Positions 6,266 to 14,339 of a DNA stretch of 62,661 bases are shown piece after piece. The stretch lies in contig JADJJU010000013.1 in NCBI GenBank assembly GCA_016706365.1, positions 1 to 62,661 of the forward strand, read 5' to 3'. Each line of letters starts with the position of its first letter. Within the stretch, counting starts at the first letter, position 1. The notes under the pieces were generated by a model, which saw only the letters and a program-made list of their open reading frames with translations, searched no databases and was not told the DNA's origin. The translations under genes were made by a program, and so were the position numbers. The stretch comes from Saprospiraceae bacterium (GTDB lineage: Bacteria; Bacteroidota; Bacteroidia; Chitinophagales; Saprospiraceae).

Positions 6266-7493
6266 GGGTAATTTCTTTTATGTCTGAAATAATTTGGCCG
6301 CCTTCCAGTCGGGTTAGTATTGCTTTGTCAGGCTGAATTTGATTAATATGTTGGATCATCCTATTATCCTGAACTGTGATGGAATATCCTCGTTTCAGGA
6401 CGGATTTATAATCCAGGAGGCTTAGTTGTTTTTTTAATTGCTGGATTTCAGATTCTTTCTTCCAGAAGAAGGCTCCTACATTTTGTTGAAGCTGCACCTG
6501 GTAGGTGGATAGTTTATTGGAAGCTTCTTTTATGTATTGAAATTGAGCGACAGTCATTTGATATCGGAGTCGATTGATAATAGTTTGCTGGTTGAGGATA
6601 TGATTGGATGAAATCATATTGATGTTGTCTACCAGGTCCTGCAAATTTGAGATGAATTCCAGGGCCTTTGCAATGATGTACTCAGCAACTGCCGTGGGAG
6701 TTTTCAGGCTTGTGTGGGCCACTTCATCGGCTATACTTCGGTCAATCTCGTGACCGATACCTGTCAAAACCGGAATGGGAGCCAAAGCTATAGCTTTTCC
6801 TATGCCGTATGAATCGAAGTCTGATAAATCCATCCTGGAACCTCCACCTCTAATTATCACGATGCAATCAAAATCGGCTTTCTCGATGACTGAAATCTGA
6901 TGCAGAATATCTTTTTCAACATACTCTCCCTGCATGGCTGATTCGAAGAGTGTGGAGTGAAATTTTAATCCATATGCATTGTTGTGCAGCTGATCCATAA
7001 AATCCTTGAACCCTGCGGCAGTGGGGGAGCTGATGATGGCAATTTTCTGTAAAACGGGTGGGAGATAGGCACTTTTGTTTATGCCCATGAGGCCTTCTCT
7101 TATTAATTGGTCCAATGCCTCTCTTCTCTTGATCTCCAGCTGACCAATTGTGAATTCCTGATCTATGTCTCTAACTACCAGCTTAAGGCCATATCTTTCA
7201 TGGAAATCGGGGTCTACCAGCAACTTGACTTCGGCTCCGCTTTGGAGGAATTTCAAGATGGGTTCGCTGAGGGTCTTTTCGATTCTCAATGCATCTCCGG
7301 CCCAGATGACCGCGGAGGACTGGGCAAGGACGGTGTCGGTTTCTTTGGACTTCTCTACCAGTTCCAGGTAGTAATGGCCACGGGAGTATCTGCACTGAGT
7401 GATTTCGGCTTTTACCCACAGGGATTCTGAGAAGTTCAGAGCGATGACCTGCTTGAGGTATTTGTTGAGTTCGTAGAGGCTGACGACTTCCAT
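6258..7493 (-). CDS. xseA: Exonuclease VII large subunit
   Basis: 411 residues. An N-terminal OB-fold (about 1-100, SLWVKAEITQ) is followed by the catalytic core with IAIISSPTAAGFKDF, IVIIRGGGSRMDLSDFD and GIGHEIDRSIADEVAH, then a long helical region that carries the XseB subunits. With XseB it forms the Mg-independent single-strand exonuclease. Somewhat shorter than the E. coli enzyme (456). A possible -7 box (TATTTTTG on the minus strand) lies upstream. Unusually, the first ~40 codons and the upstream sequence are repeated at 7662-7787 and about 8036-8112. Confidence 0.96.
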   Translation of the reverse strand: MEVVSLYELNKYLKQVIALNFSESLWVKAEITQCRYSRGHYYLELVEKSKETDTVLAQSSAVIWAGDALRIEKTLSEPILKFLQSGAEVKLLVDPDFHERYGLKLVVRDIDQEFTIGQLEIKRREALDQLIREGLMGINKSAYLPPVLQKIAIISSPTAAGFKDFMDQLHNNAYGLKFHSTLFESAMQGEYVEKDILHQISVIEKADFDCIVIIRGGGSRMDLSDFDSYGIGKAIALAPIPVLTGIGHEIDRSIADEVAHTSLKTPTAVAEYIIAKALEFISNLQDLVDNINMISSNHILNQQTIINRLRYQMTVAQFQYIKEASNKLSTYQVQLQQNVGAFFWKKESEIQQLKKQLSLLDYKSVLKRGYSITVQDNRMIQHINQIQPDKAILTRLEGGQIISDIKEITHD

Positions 7494-7579
7494 GTGGGAT
7501 TAGTGTAATAAGGGTGGTTTTGTCATGATTTTTGCGGAAGCAAAAATACACGCCAAAACTACTGATTTTATTCAATGAA

Positions 7580-7630
7580 CCCCGGATTTTCATCCGGGGC
7601 TACTAATTGGTAAACCCCTTTTAGGGGTTT
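7580..7630. repeat. REP-like double hairpin, unit 1
   Basis: CCCCGGAT (7580-7587) pairs with ATCCGGGG (7592-7599). After a CTACTAATTGG linker, AAACCCC pairs with GGGGTTT (7612-7630). The hairpin-linker-hairpin design is shared with 7872-7916 and 8198-8240, although the stems differ. Confidence 0.65.
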
Positions 7631-7661
7631 TGTGTATGTTTGGAATCTCTGCTAGCTCCAG

Positions 7662-7787
7662 TTAGTAATGGCCGCGGGAGTATCTGCACTGGGTGATTTC
7701 AGCTTTTACCCAGAGGGATTCTGAGAAGTTCAGAGCGATGACTTGCTTGAGGTATTTGTTGAGTTCGTAGAGGCTGACGACTTCCAT
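7662..7787 (-). pseudogene. Truncated second copy of the xseA 5' end
   Basis: From an ATG at 7787 this encodes the first ~40 residues of XseA (MEVVSLYELNKYLKQ through CRYSRGHY) almost unchanged, then leaves homology. The sequence upstream of the ATG (to about 7860) also matches the real xseA upstream region, so promoter and start were copied together. It lacks the rest of the OB-fold and the whole catalytic core, so it cannot be a functional enzyme. Whether the short peptide is made is unknown. It is bounded by REP-like hairpins on the upstream side. Confidence 0.85.
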
Positions 7788-7871
7788 GTGGGTTAGGTGT
7801 AATGGGTTGGTTTTGTCACGATTTTTGCGGGATGCAAAAATGCGCGCCAAAACGTTGTTTTGGTTTCTGTA

Positions 7872-7916
7872 CCCGGGGCTTCACCCCGGGTTACTAAGAT
7901 TATGCCCCTCTGGGGC
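7872..7916. repeat. REP-like double hairpin, unit 2
   Basis: CCCGGGG (7872-7878) pairs with CCCCGGG (7884-7890); after TTACTAAGATTAT, GCCCC-tct-GGGGC (7904-7916). It lies at the end of the second xseA-fragment unit. Confidence 0.75.
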
Positions 7917-8035
7917 AAGGTTCTGCTGAAGCTGTTTTCTATGTTTTATCATGATTTAAGCTGGAGGCAAAAATACGGGTCAAAACTAGTGATTTGGTTT
8001 CTTATTGCCTGGGTTTTAGCTTATGTTAATTTACC

Positions 8036-8112
8036 CGGAGGGATTCTGAGAAGTTCAGAGCGATGACCTGCTTGAGGTATTTGTTGAGTTCGTAGAGGCT
8101 GACGACTTCCAT
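8036..8112 (-). pseudogene. Third, shorter copy of the xseA 5' end
   Basis: From an ATG at 8112 the sequence again matches xseA codons 1 to about 25, then stops at a junction near 8036. Its upstream flank (to about 8215) is almost identical to that of the second copy, including the hairpin. A more diverged partial copy of the upstream flank is at about 7962-8035. This is non-functional debris from a tandem amplification. Confidence 0.8.
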
Positions 8113-8197
8113 GTGGGTTAGGTGTAATGGGGTTGGTTTTGTCACGATTTTTGCGGGAGGCAAAAATGCGCGCCAAAACGTTGTTTTGGTTTCTGTA

Positions 8198-8240
8198 CCC
8201 GGGGCTTCACCCCGGGTTACTAAGATTATGCCCCGGGGCC
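8198..8240. repeat. REP-like double hairpin, unit 3
   Basis: CCCGGGG (8198-8204) pairs with CCCCGGG (8210-8216), then TTACTAAGATTATGCCCC as in unit 2, interrupted near 8236 just before the G-run. A detached GCCCC-tct-GGGGC half occurs at about 8326-8338. Confidence 0.7.
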
Positions 8241-8247
8241 GGTTGCT

Positions 8248-8278
<31 letters not shown>

Positions 8279-8431
8279 GTGTGGGGCTGCCGGGGGGTGT
8301 GGGGGTGGGTTGGGGGTAAAGATTTGCCCCTCTGGGGCAGCCATTTTTCTCCGGTTGCGATTCTTGAGGCAAAACGCCAAATGTTTGCTTCAGCTTGAAA
8401 ATACCTCTAAAGAAGTTCCTGATATATTATA

Positions 8432-8463
8432 AAAACAGCACCGAATTACTCCGGTGCTGTTTT
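8432..8463 (-). terminator. Rho-independent terminator of sucC
   Basis: AAAACAGCACCG (8432-8443) and CGGTGCTGTTTT (8452-8463) form a perfect 12-bp stem with an 8-nt loop. It lies 16 bp after the sucC stop, and A-rich sequence on the plus strand supplies the minus-strand U tract. Confidence 0.88.
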
Positions 8464-8479
8464 AAATCTTATAACTAAA

Positions 8480-9688
8480 TTAAGCTTCAGCAAGTACCTG
8501 TCTTACAAGGTTAGCTGCTTCCTGAAGTAAAATTGCTGAATGTACTTGCAAGCCTGACTCGTCGATGATGGCTTTGCCAAGATCGGCATTGGTACCCTGA
8601 AGTCTGACGATGATCGGTACATTTATATTTCCCATATTCTTGTAGGCATCAACAACTCCCTGGGCTACTCTGTCACAACGAACGATTCCACCAAAAATAT
8701 TGATCAGGATGGCTTTTACATTGGGATCTTGAAGTATAATTCTGAATCCTTTCTCCACACGTTCAGCATCTGCCGTTCCTCCTACATCGAGGAAGTTGGC
8801 AGGATCGCCGCCGCTCAATTTGATGATATCCATTGTAGCCATAGCAAGACCGGCGCCGTTGACCATACAGCCGACATTTCCGTCTAGTTTGACATAGTTT
8901 AAATCGAAATTTCTTGCTTCTACTTCTGTCGGATCTTATTCATCCTCATCCCTCATTTCTTCGATGTCCGGATGACGGAACAAAGCATTATCATCTATAG
9001 AAACCTTACAGTCAACAGCGATAATATCGTCATTTCCTGTTTTAAGACATGGATTGATTTCAAACAATGTAGCATCTGTTCCAACAAAGGCTGCATATAA
9101 TTTAACAATGAAACTGGTCATTTCCTTGAATGCCTTGCCGCTCAATCCAAGATTAAAGGCAATTTTCCTCGTTTGGAAACCAATTAAACCCAGCGTAGGA
9201 TCTACGTATTCTTTATGCACCAATTCCGGAGTATCATGAGCTACTTTCTCAATATCCATTCCTCCTTCAGTACTGTAGATGATCACATTGCGCTTGGTAT
9301 CTCTGTCTGTCAGGATGGATACATAATATTCTTTGCAGGAATCAAAAGTCGGAACGTAAGAATCCTCTGCGATGAAAATTTTCTTCACCAATTTGCCTTC
9401 TCCTTCCATTCCTCCGGGAGTCTGGGGAGTTTTAAGCATCATCCCCAGGATATTTCCTGCATGTGTTTTTAAATCTTCTGCATTTTTTGCAAGTTTAACA
9501 CCACCTCCTTTGCCGCGACCACCTGCATGGATTTGCGCTTTGACAATGACAACAGGGTTATTACTTTTTGAAACTATTTGCTGATATGCGGCTTCTGCTT
9601 CCTGAAGAGTTGATGCGACTGCACCTTCCTGAACTGCAACACCGTATCTTTTCAGGAGCTCTTTCCCCTGATATTCGTGAAGATTCAT
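8480..9688 (-). pseudogene. sucC: Succinyl-CoA ligase beta subunit with internal stop
   Basis: A 402-codon frame starts at ATG 9688 (MNLHEYQGKELL) and ends at 8480. It carries the ATP-grasp features AQIHAGGRGKGGGVK and LFEINPCL and the C-terminal CoA-ligase part (ILINIFGGIVRCD). One codon, at 8936-8938, is TAA: the frame reads RDEDE-stop-DPTEVEARNF where relatives have an uninterrupted Glu-rich stretch. Both halves are in the same frame, so a single substitution (GAA to TAA) explains it. The beta subunit binds nucleotide and, with SucD, makes ATP/GTP from succinyl-CoA in the TCA cycle. Everything else is well conserved, so sequencing error or a very recent mutation is more likely than long-standing loss. 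A strong terminator follows. Confidence 0.93.
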
Positions 9689-9724
9689 ATGTGGTTTTAA
9701 TTGTTTTGTTTAATGTCCTTATAA

Positions 9725-11227
9725 TTAAGGTACCAGGAATTTCAAGGCGGAAATACCTTCTCCGGAGTTGATTCTCATGATATACATACCTTTAGGTAGT
9801 GATCCAACGTAAAGCGTTTCAGATAAAGGACCCGCTACTAAAAATTTCTCTGTACTGGAAAGTACTCTACCCTGAAGGTCCAGAACATCAAATGTAACGT
9901 TGATCGATCTGTTCAATCTTCCTGATATAGTCATAAATTCAGTGCCATTAAGAAGGGTAGGATAAATGCTGAATGAGCTGCCTGCTGCTTCTGAAGTTGA
10001 GGTTTGGATAACCGCTCTGAATCTGGTAGAAGTAGAAAAGCTAGTACAAAAATCTGAATTATTTATCGGCATCACCCTGTAGAAGTAATTTCTGTTAGCC
10101 ACTAAGGTAGGAATAGTGACTGAAGTGGTTGTTACTTGAGCTTCGAATTCCTTAATGGTAAAATCAAGGAATCTGGATACCTCTACTATATAAGCAGCAG
10201 CGAATTCCACAGGTTCCCATTCTATTAAAATATTTACATTTAAAACTTCCTGATCCTGGGTTGGAGCTATATTAACAGTTGTCGGTGTTTCAAATTCCGG
10301 AAGGGATCCACTATAAACCATATCGCCTTTGGTAGTTTGAATATTTGCACGCATCGCTGCAACCTGTTGAGGGGAAAAAACTGCAGCACATGCATCATTG
10401 GAATAAGCCATGATCAATGTACCGTCTACTCTGAATTCTACATTGAATGGGTCTTTAAGGATAGTCGGGGATTCTCCATTTGCATTACAATTCCATCTTG
10501 CACTAAGATAATCCGGTTCTGTATCACAAAAACCATCTGCTGCATTTACACAATCTACACCATCTACCCGCTCTACATTTACCGGACTATTACCTCTGAA
10601 CACCACTGAAGGAGTTGGCTGAGTCGGATCATAAGTAGTATCTTCCCATCCACTGAAAGTATGGGGTAGGGATAAAGCGTGACCCATTTCGTGAGACCAG
10701 GTTGTAGTAGATGGACCTCTGATACATGATTTCTTTAAAAATATTCTATCACCACCAAGTGTTGCGTAACCGCAGTTACCTGCAGCATTGTTATCAATAT
10801 AGATATTCATTGTGCCAGCTACCTTAGTACTGTTATACATAAGATTTCCAATATTGAAGGATGCGTGGTTGTACCAGCTGGTATTGTTATGGTAGATGAG
10901 GTTGCCCTGAATAAAAAACCTGATATTATGTTCTTCAAAATCCGAATTCAATTTGCAAATTGCCACTTGTAGCTCTGCTCTGGAAAAATACCCTGAGCCA
11001 TCTGTCTGTCCAATAATATGGATTGTCATTGGCAATTGCAACATCTCATTATTGCCCCTTAAATGAGAAAATGCGCTAGGGTTGGTTTGAAATTCTCTGA
11101 GCCAGGCCGTAGGACCAAACTCTCTGACGCCACAGGGAGGAATTTTTGAAATGTCTTCTTCCTGAGCATAAACAGAAGAAAATGATAAAAGAAAGATGAA
11201 AAGACTAAGATATGAGTTGAAATTCAT
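9725..11227 (-). CDS. Secreted M43-type (pappalysin-like) metalloprotease with T9SS sorting domain
   Basis: 500 residues. A signal peptide (about 1-21, ending SSVYA-Q) leads to a catalytic domain with the extended zinc motif HEMGHALSLPH near residue 180, the metzincin HExxHxxxxxH pattern. YSNDACAAVFSPQQVAAM about 90 residues later fits the Met-turn region of M43 enzymes. A fibronectin-III-like segment (WEPVEFAAAYIVEVS) follows. The C-terminal ~75 residues (IYPTLLNG ... LPKGMYIMRI ... LKFLVP) form a type A sorting domain for the type IX secretion system, so the enzyme should be exported to the surface or medium. A Bacteroidota-type -7 box lies upstream at 11292-11299. The substrate is unknown. 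Confidence 0.93.
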   Translation of the reverse strand: MNFNSYLSLFIFLLSFSSVYAQEEDISKIPPCGVREFGPTAWLREFQTNPSAFSHLRGNNEMLQLPMTIHIIGQTDGSGYFSRAELQVAICKLNSDFEEHNIRFFIQGNLIYHNNTSWYNHASFNIGNLMYNSTKVAGTMNIYIDNNAAGNCGYATLGGDRIFLKKSCIRGPSTTTWSHEMGHALSLPHTFSGWEDTTYDPTQPTPSVVFRGNSPVNVERVDGVDCVNAADGFCDTEPDYLSARWNCNANGESPTILKDPFNVEFRVDGTLIMAYSNDACAAVFSPQQVAAMRANIQTTKGDMVYSGSLPEFETPTTVNIAPTQDQEVLNVNILIEWEPVEFAAAYIVEVSRFLDFTIKEFEAQVTTTSVTIPTLVANRNYFYRVMPINNSDFCTSFSTSTRFRAVIQTSTSEAAGSSFSIYPTLLNGTEFMTISGRLNRSINVTFDVLDLQGRVLSSTEKFLVAGPLSETLYVGSLPKGMYIMRINSGEGISALKFLVP

Positions 11228-11291
11228 GTTACTTATTTAGAAGTGATATCGTTAGAATGCCTATTCTCCTGAATTTGTTCTTTAACAAGGA

Positions 11292-11299
11292 CAAAAATA
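11292..11299 (-). promoter_or_regulatory. Putative Bacteroidota -7 box for the metalloprotease gene
   Basis: On the minus strand this reads TATTTTTG (TAnnTTTG consensus), with a TTG-containing word about 21 nt upstream. It lies 65-72 bp before the ATG at 11227. Confidence 0.45.
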
Positions 11300-11363
11300 G
11301 ATATTTTATATGGTCATCTCCAAGTGAAGCTGAATAAATCCTTCCTGTTTCTTTAAAATAATC

Positions 11364-11371
11364 TACATTTG
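11364..11371 (+). promoter_or_regulatory. Putative Bacteroidota -7 box for mdh
   Basis: TACATTTG matches TAnnTTTG and lies 43 bp before the mdh start. The -33 region (CTGTTTCTTT) is only a weak match. The leader after it is very A-rich, as usual in this phylum. Confidence 0.5.
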
Positions 11372-11414
11372 CGCCTTCAAAAATTAATTAAATAAAACAT
11401 CAAAATAGTTAAAG

Positions 11415-12347
11415 ATGAGTAAAGTAACTGTTGTTGGGGCTGGTAATGTGGGTGCTACGGTAGCAAATGTTCTGGCACATGAGGATATAGTAAAGGAAGT
11501 AGTAATGATTGATATCAAGGGTGACATCGCCAGAGGAAAAGCGTTGGACAGCTGGCAGCAGGCGCCTATAGATTATTATTCCACATACCTTAGTGGATCG
11601 GAAGATTATAGCGCTACTGAAGGTTCAGATATAGTTGTGATTACTGCGGGTCTGCCTCGTAAACCAGGTATGAGCAGAGATGACTTGATCGCTACTAATG
11701 CACAGATAGTCAATGGAGTTACGGCATCTATATTGAAGTATTCTGATAATCCGATTATCATTGTTGTTTCCAATCCTCTGGATGTAATGACATATGTGGC
11801 ATACAAAGCATCAGGCCTGGATTCCAGCCGGGTCATGGGTATGGCTGGAATTTTAGACACAGCCAGATATCGTGCATTTCTGGCAGAAGCACTTAAGGTT
11901 TCACCAAAAGATATTCAGGCAGTTTTAATGGGAGGGCATGGTGATACTATGGTTCCACTTCCAAGATATACTACAGTTGCCGGTATTCCTGTAACAGAGC
12001 TGATAGATGCTGAATCACTGGACAAAATTGTGGAAAGAACTAAATTTGGTGGTGGTGAGTTGGTTCAACTGATGGGAACATCTGCCTGGTATGCTCCGGG
12101 GGCCGCTGCAGCACAGATGGTTTCTTCTATTGTAAAAGATGAAAGACGCATTTTTCCTTGTTGCGTGAAGTTGCAGGGAGAATATGGCATCAGTGATATA
12201 TTTGTTGGTGCGCCGGTAATCCTGGGAAAAAATGGCATTGAAAAGATTATAGAGCTTCAACTAAATGCTGATGAGATGCAATTGCTTAATGATTCAGCTG
12301 AACATGTTAAGCAGGTAATGGAGGTGTACGATAGAATGGCCTTGTAA
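11415..12347 (+). CDS. mdh: Malate dehydrogenase
   Basis: 310 residues. The N-terminal Rossmann motif GAGNVGATVA (residues 7-16) and the acidic residue of MIDIKG indicate NAD binding. RKPGMSRDDL supplies the substrate-binding arginine region and GGHGDTMVPLPR the catalytic histidine loop. This pattern is that of the LDH-like malate dehydrogenases of Bacteroidota rather than lactate dehydrogenase. It oxidises malate to oxaloacetate with NAD+ in the TCA cycle. It is monocistronic and divergent from the metalloprotease gene. No terminator hairpin is seen; a purine-rich repeat tract starts right after the stop. Confidence 0.96.
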   Translation: MSKVTVVGAGNVGATVANVLAHEDIVKEVVMIDIKGDIARGKALDSWQQAPIDYYSTYLSGSEDYSATEGSDIVVITAGLPRKPGMSRDDLIATNAQIVNGVTASILKYSDNPIIIVVSNPLDVMTYVAYKASGLDSSRVMGMAGILDTARYRAFLAEALKVSPKDIQAVLMGGHGDTMVPLPRYTTVAGIPVTELIDAESLDKIVERTKFGGGELVQLMGTSAWYAPGAAAAQMVSSIVKDERRIFPCCVKLQGEYGISDIFVGAPVILGKNGIEKIIELQLNADEMQLLNDSAEHVKQVMEVYDRMAL

Positions 12348-12355
12348 GGAATGAG

Positions 12356-12560
12356 TAAGTGCAAAAGTAATAAGTCAAAGGCAAAAGGAAAAGGCAAAGG
12401 CAAAAGGAAAAAAGAAAAAGGAAAAAGGAAAAAGGCAAAAGGAAAAAGGAAAAAGGAAAAGAGAAAAGCAAAATGTAAAAAGGCAAAAGGAAAAAGATAA
12501 AAGGCGAAATGCAAAAGATAAATGGCTTAAGGCATAAGTCATAAGGCGAAAGCGATAATA
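12356..12560. repeat. Purine-rich heptanucleotide tract (AAAAGGC/AAAAAGG)n
   Basis: Degenerate tandem heptamers such as AAAAGGC, AAAAAGG and AAAATGC follow the mdh stop. Open frames read here on the minus strand are low-complexity artefacts (Phe/Leu/Pro repeats). The same type of tract covers 28411-28825. Confidence 0.85.
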
Positions 12561-12616
12561 CGAAAGCCATTTTTCAAAAGAAATCAGGCACTTTCAATAA
12601 TGCTTGTGGGACCAAA

Positions 12617-12660
12617 TAAGTGAAGTTCATTTTTGATTGAACTTCACTTAACTATATTTG
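12617..12660 (+). promoter_or_regulatory. Promoter with overlapping 13-bp-arm palindromic operator
   Basis: The arms TAAGTGAAGTTCA (12617-12629) and TGAACTTCACTTA (12638-12650) are a perfect inverted repeat with an 8-nt loop. TTTG in the loop (12632-12635) is spaced 17 nt from TATATTTG (12653-12660), an excellent Bacteroidota -33/-7 pair. Transcription would start about 6 nt before the ATG at 12673, so the mRNA would be nearly leaderless. A repressor bound to the palindrome would cover the -33 element. Confidence 0.72.
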
Positions 12661-12672
12661 TTTATATAACAC

Positions 12673-13218
12673 ATGGATAAAACAGAAACCGGAACTCAAA
12701 ATAGCAATGCAATTTTTAAGATGGTCACCAACAGAGGGGAAAATGTTGGGGAGATTTCAATGAGTAGCCCTGTTTTGTTGGTTTTCCTTCGCCATTTCGG
12801 ATGTGCATTTTGCAGGGCTGCAATGCTTGAATTGTCTAAAAAAAGAAAGAAGTACGAAAAACTGGGAATCCGGCTGATTTTTGTACATCTCAGTCCTTCT
12901 GAAGAAGGAGATAAATACTTCGAGCGCTTCCAATTAAGTAATTGTGAACATGTTTCAGATGAAAATTGTGAATATTACGCTTCATTTGGACTTGTAAAGG
13001 GAAATTTCAATCAACTATTTGGTCTGAGTAGTTTGCTTAAAGGCTTCAGCTATACCTTTAAGAAAGGACATGGCTGGGGAATGTTCATTGGGGATGGATT
13101 TCAAATGCCCGGAGTGTTTCTGATTCAAGAGGGCGAAATCAGAGAATCATTTATCCATAAAACAGTATCGGATCAACCTGACTATGATAAGATTGTTTCT
13201 TGTTGTATTGTCAATTAA
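12673..13218 (+). CDS. Thioredoxin-fold AhpC/TSA-like redox protein
   Basis: 181 residues. VFLRHFGCAFCRAA near residues 36-49 places a CxxC motif (CAFC) at the N-terminal end of a thioredoxin-fold helix, and FVHLSPSEEGDKYF and PGVFLIQEGEI fit the rest of the fold. It resembles the AhpC/TSA_2 (SelL/PRXL2-like) group, thiol-disulfide or peroxide-reducing proteins of the cytoplasm; no signal peptide is present. The cis-Pro position is MPGVF. The gene starts 13 bp behind a palindromic promoter and is followed after 9 bp by the VWA gene, so the palindrome may control four genes up to 15934. Electron donor and substrate are unknown. Confidence 0.75.
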   Translation: MDKTETGTQNSNAIFKMVTNRGENVGEISMSSPVLLVFLRHFGCAFCRAAMLELSKKRKKYEKLGIRLIFVHLSPSEEGDKYFERFQLSNCEHVSDENCEYYASFGLVKGNFNQLFGLSSLLKGFSYTFKKGHGWGMFIGDGFQMPGVFLIQEGEIRESFIHKTVSDQPDYDKIVSCCIVN

Positions 13219-13227
13219 TTTTCAGCT

Positions 13228-14325
13228 ATGATAGGATGGCGCTTTAGTGAATATTTCAAAAATGCGGAAGACGATCAGCCATTCAATAAGCTGTTCAATC
13301 TCTTCCAGGAACTTATATTATACGCATCCGGCGATGTAAAAGAGGCTTTAAGCTGGCTGACCGAGTTGGACAGAGAACTTGAATTGACAGATGAGACTTA
13401 TGGTGTTCCGGATTTTATTGATGATCTGATTGATCAGGGATATTTACAAGCACCTCCTGATAATCTGGATAAACTTGAATTGTCCTCAAAGCTGGAAGGA
13501 GCTATTCGCAAGAAGGCATTAACTGATTTATTTGGTAAAATAAAAAAGTCAAAGCGCGGATCTCACAATACAAAGCAAGATGGGAGAGGAGATGAATATA
13601 CTGCTGATCTCAGGCCTTACGAATTTGGGGATAAGCTGGAACATGTTGCCATTACGGAATCCATTAAGAATGCTTACATCAACCATGGAATAGAACAATT
13701 TGAACTGAGATATGAGGATCTTGAAGTAAAGGAAACATATTATCAGTCGCAAATGAGCACGGTGCTGATGATTGACATTTCTCACTCTATGATTTTATAT
13801 GGTGAGGATAGAATTACCCCTGCTAAAAAAATCGCGCTGGCACTTTCTGAATATATCACTAAGAGTTTTCCAAAAGATACTCTCGATATTATCGTGTTTG
13901 GAGATGATGCCTGGAAGGTAGAGGTAAGAGATATTCCATATCTGGAAGTAGGCCCATTTCATACTAATACAGTGGCAGGACTGGAACTGGCTCAAGAAAT
14001 ACTTCGCCGCAGGAAAAACCCCAATAAGCAGATCTTCATGATCACGGACGGGAAACCAACCTGTATCAAGAGAGGAAAAAAATACTATAAGAACAGCTTC
14101 GGTCTGGATAGAATGATTGTCAACAGGACATTAAATCTGGCAAATAAACTTCGCAAGCTGATGATACCGGTGACTACTTTTATGATTGCCAGAGACCCAT
14201 ATCTGATGGAATTTGTAGCTCATTTCACAAAAGCTAATAATGGAAAAGCTTTTTATAGCAATATAAGTGGGCTTGGAGAGTTTATATTTCGGGATTATAA
14301 AAACAATAAGAACAGACGTTTTTGA
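13228..14325 (+). CDS. VWA-domain protein (MoxR-partner type)
   Basis: 365 residues, cytoplasmic, with no signal peptide or membrane segment. The N-terminal ~175 residues are helical and charged. The VWA domain follows, with the metal-site motif DISHS near residue 185, a second motif at HTNTVAG and ITDGKPT. Proteins of this kind usually act with a MoxR-type AAA+ ATPase as a metal-binding adaptor in chaperone-like assembly; no such ATPase lies in this window. It is co-directional and nearly contiguous with the redox protein before it and the exported protein after it. Function is inferred from domain type only. Confidence 0.82.
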   Translation: MIGWRFSEYFKNAEDDQPFNKLFNLFQELILYASGDVKEALSWLTELDRELELTDETYGVPDFIDDLIDQGYLQAPPDNLDKLELSSKLEGAIRKKALTDLFGKIKKSKRGSHNTKQDGRGDEYTADLRPYEFGDKLEHVAITESIKNAYINHGIEQFELRYEDLEVKETYYQSQMSTVLMIDISHSMILYGEDRITPAKKIALALSEYITKSFPKDTLDIIVFGDDAWKVEVRDIPYLEVGPFHTNTVAGLELAQEILRRRKNPNKQIFMITDGKPTCIKRGKKYYKNSFGLDRMIVNRTLNLANKLRKLMIPVTTFMIARDPYLMEFVAHFTKANNGKAFYSNISGLGEFIFRDYKNNKNRRF

Positions 14326-14339
14326 AAATATACCGGGAT

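Noticed and set aside
12257..12570. Phe/Leu/Pro-rich frames after mdh
   Set aside because: Translation of a purine heptamer repeat tract; low complexity in every frame.
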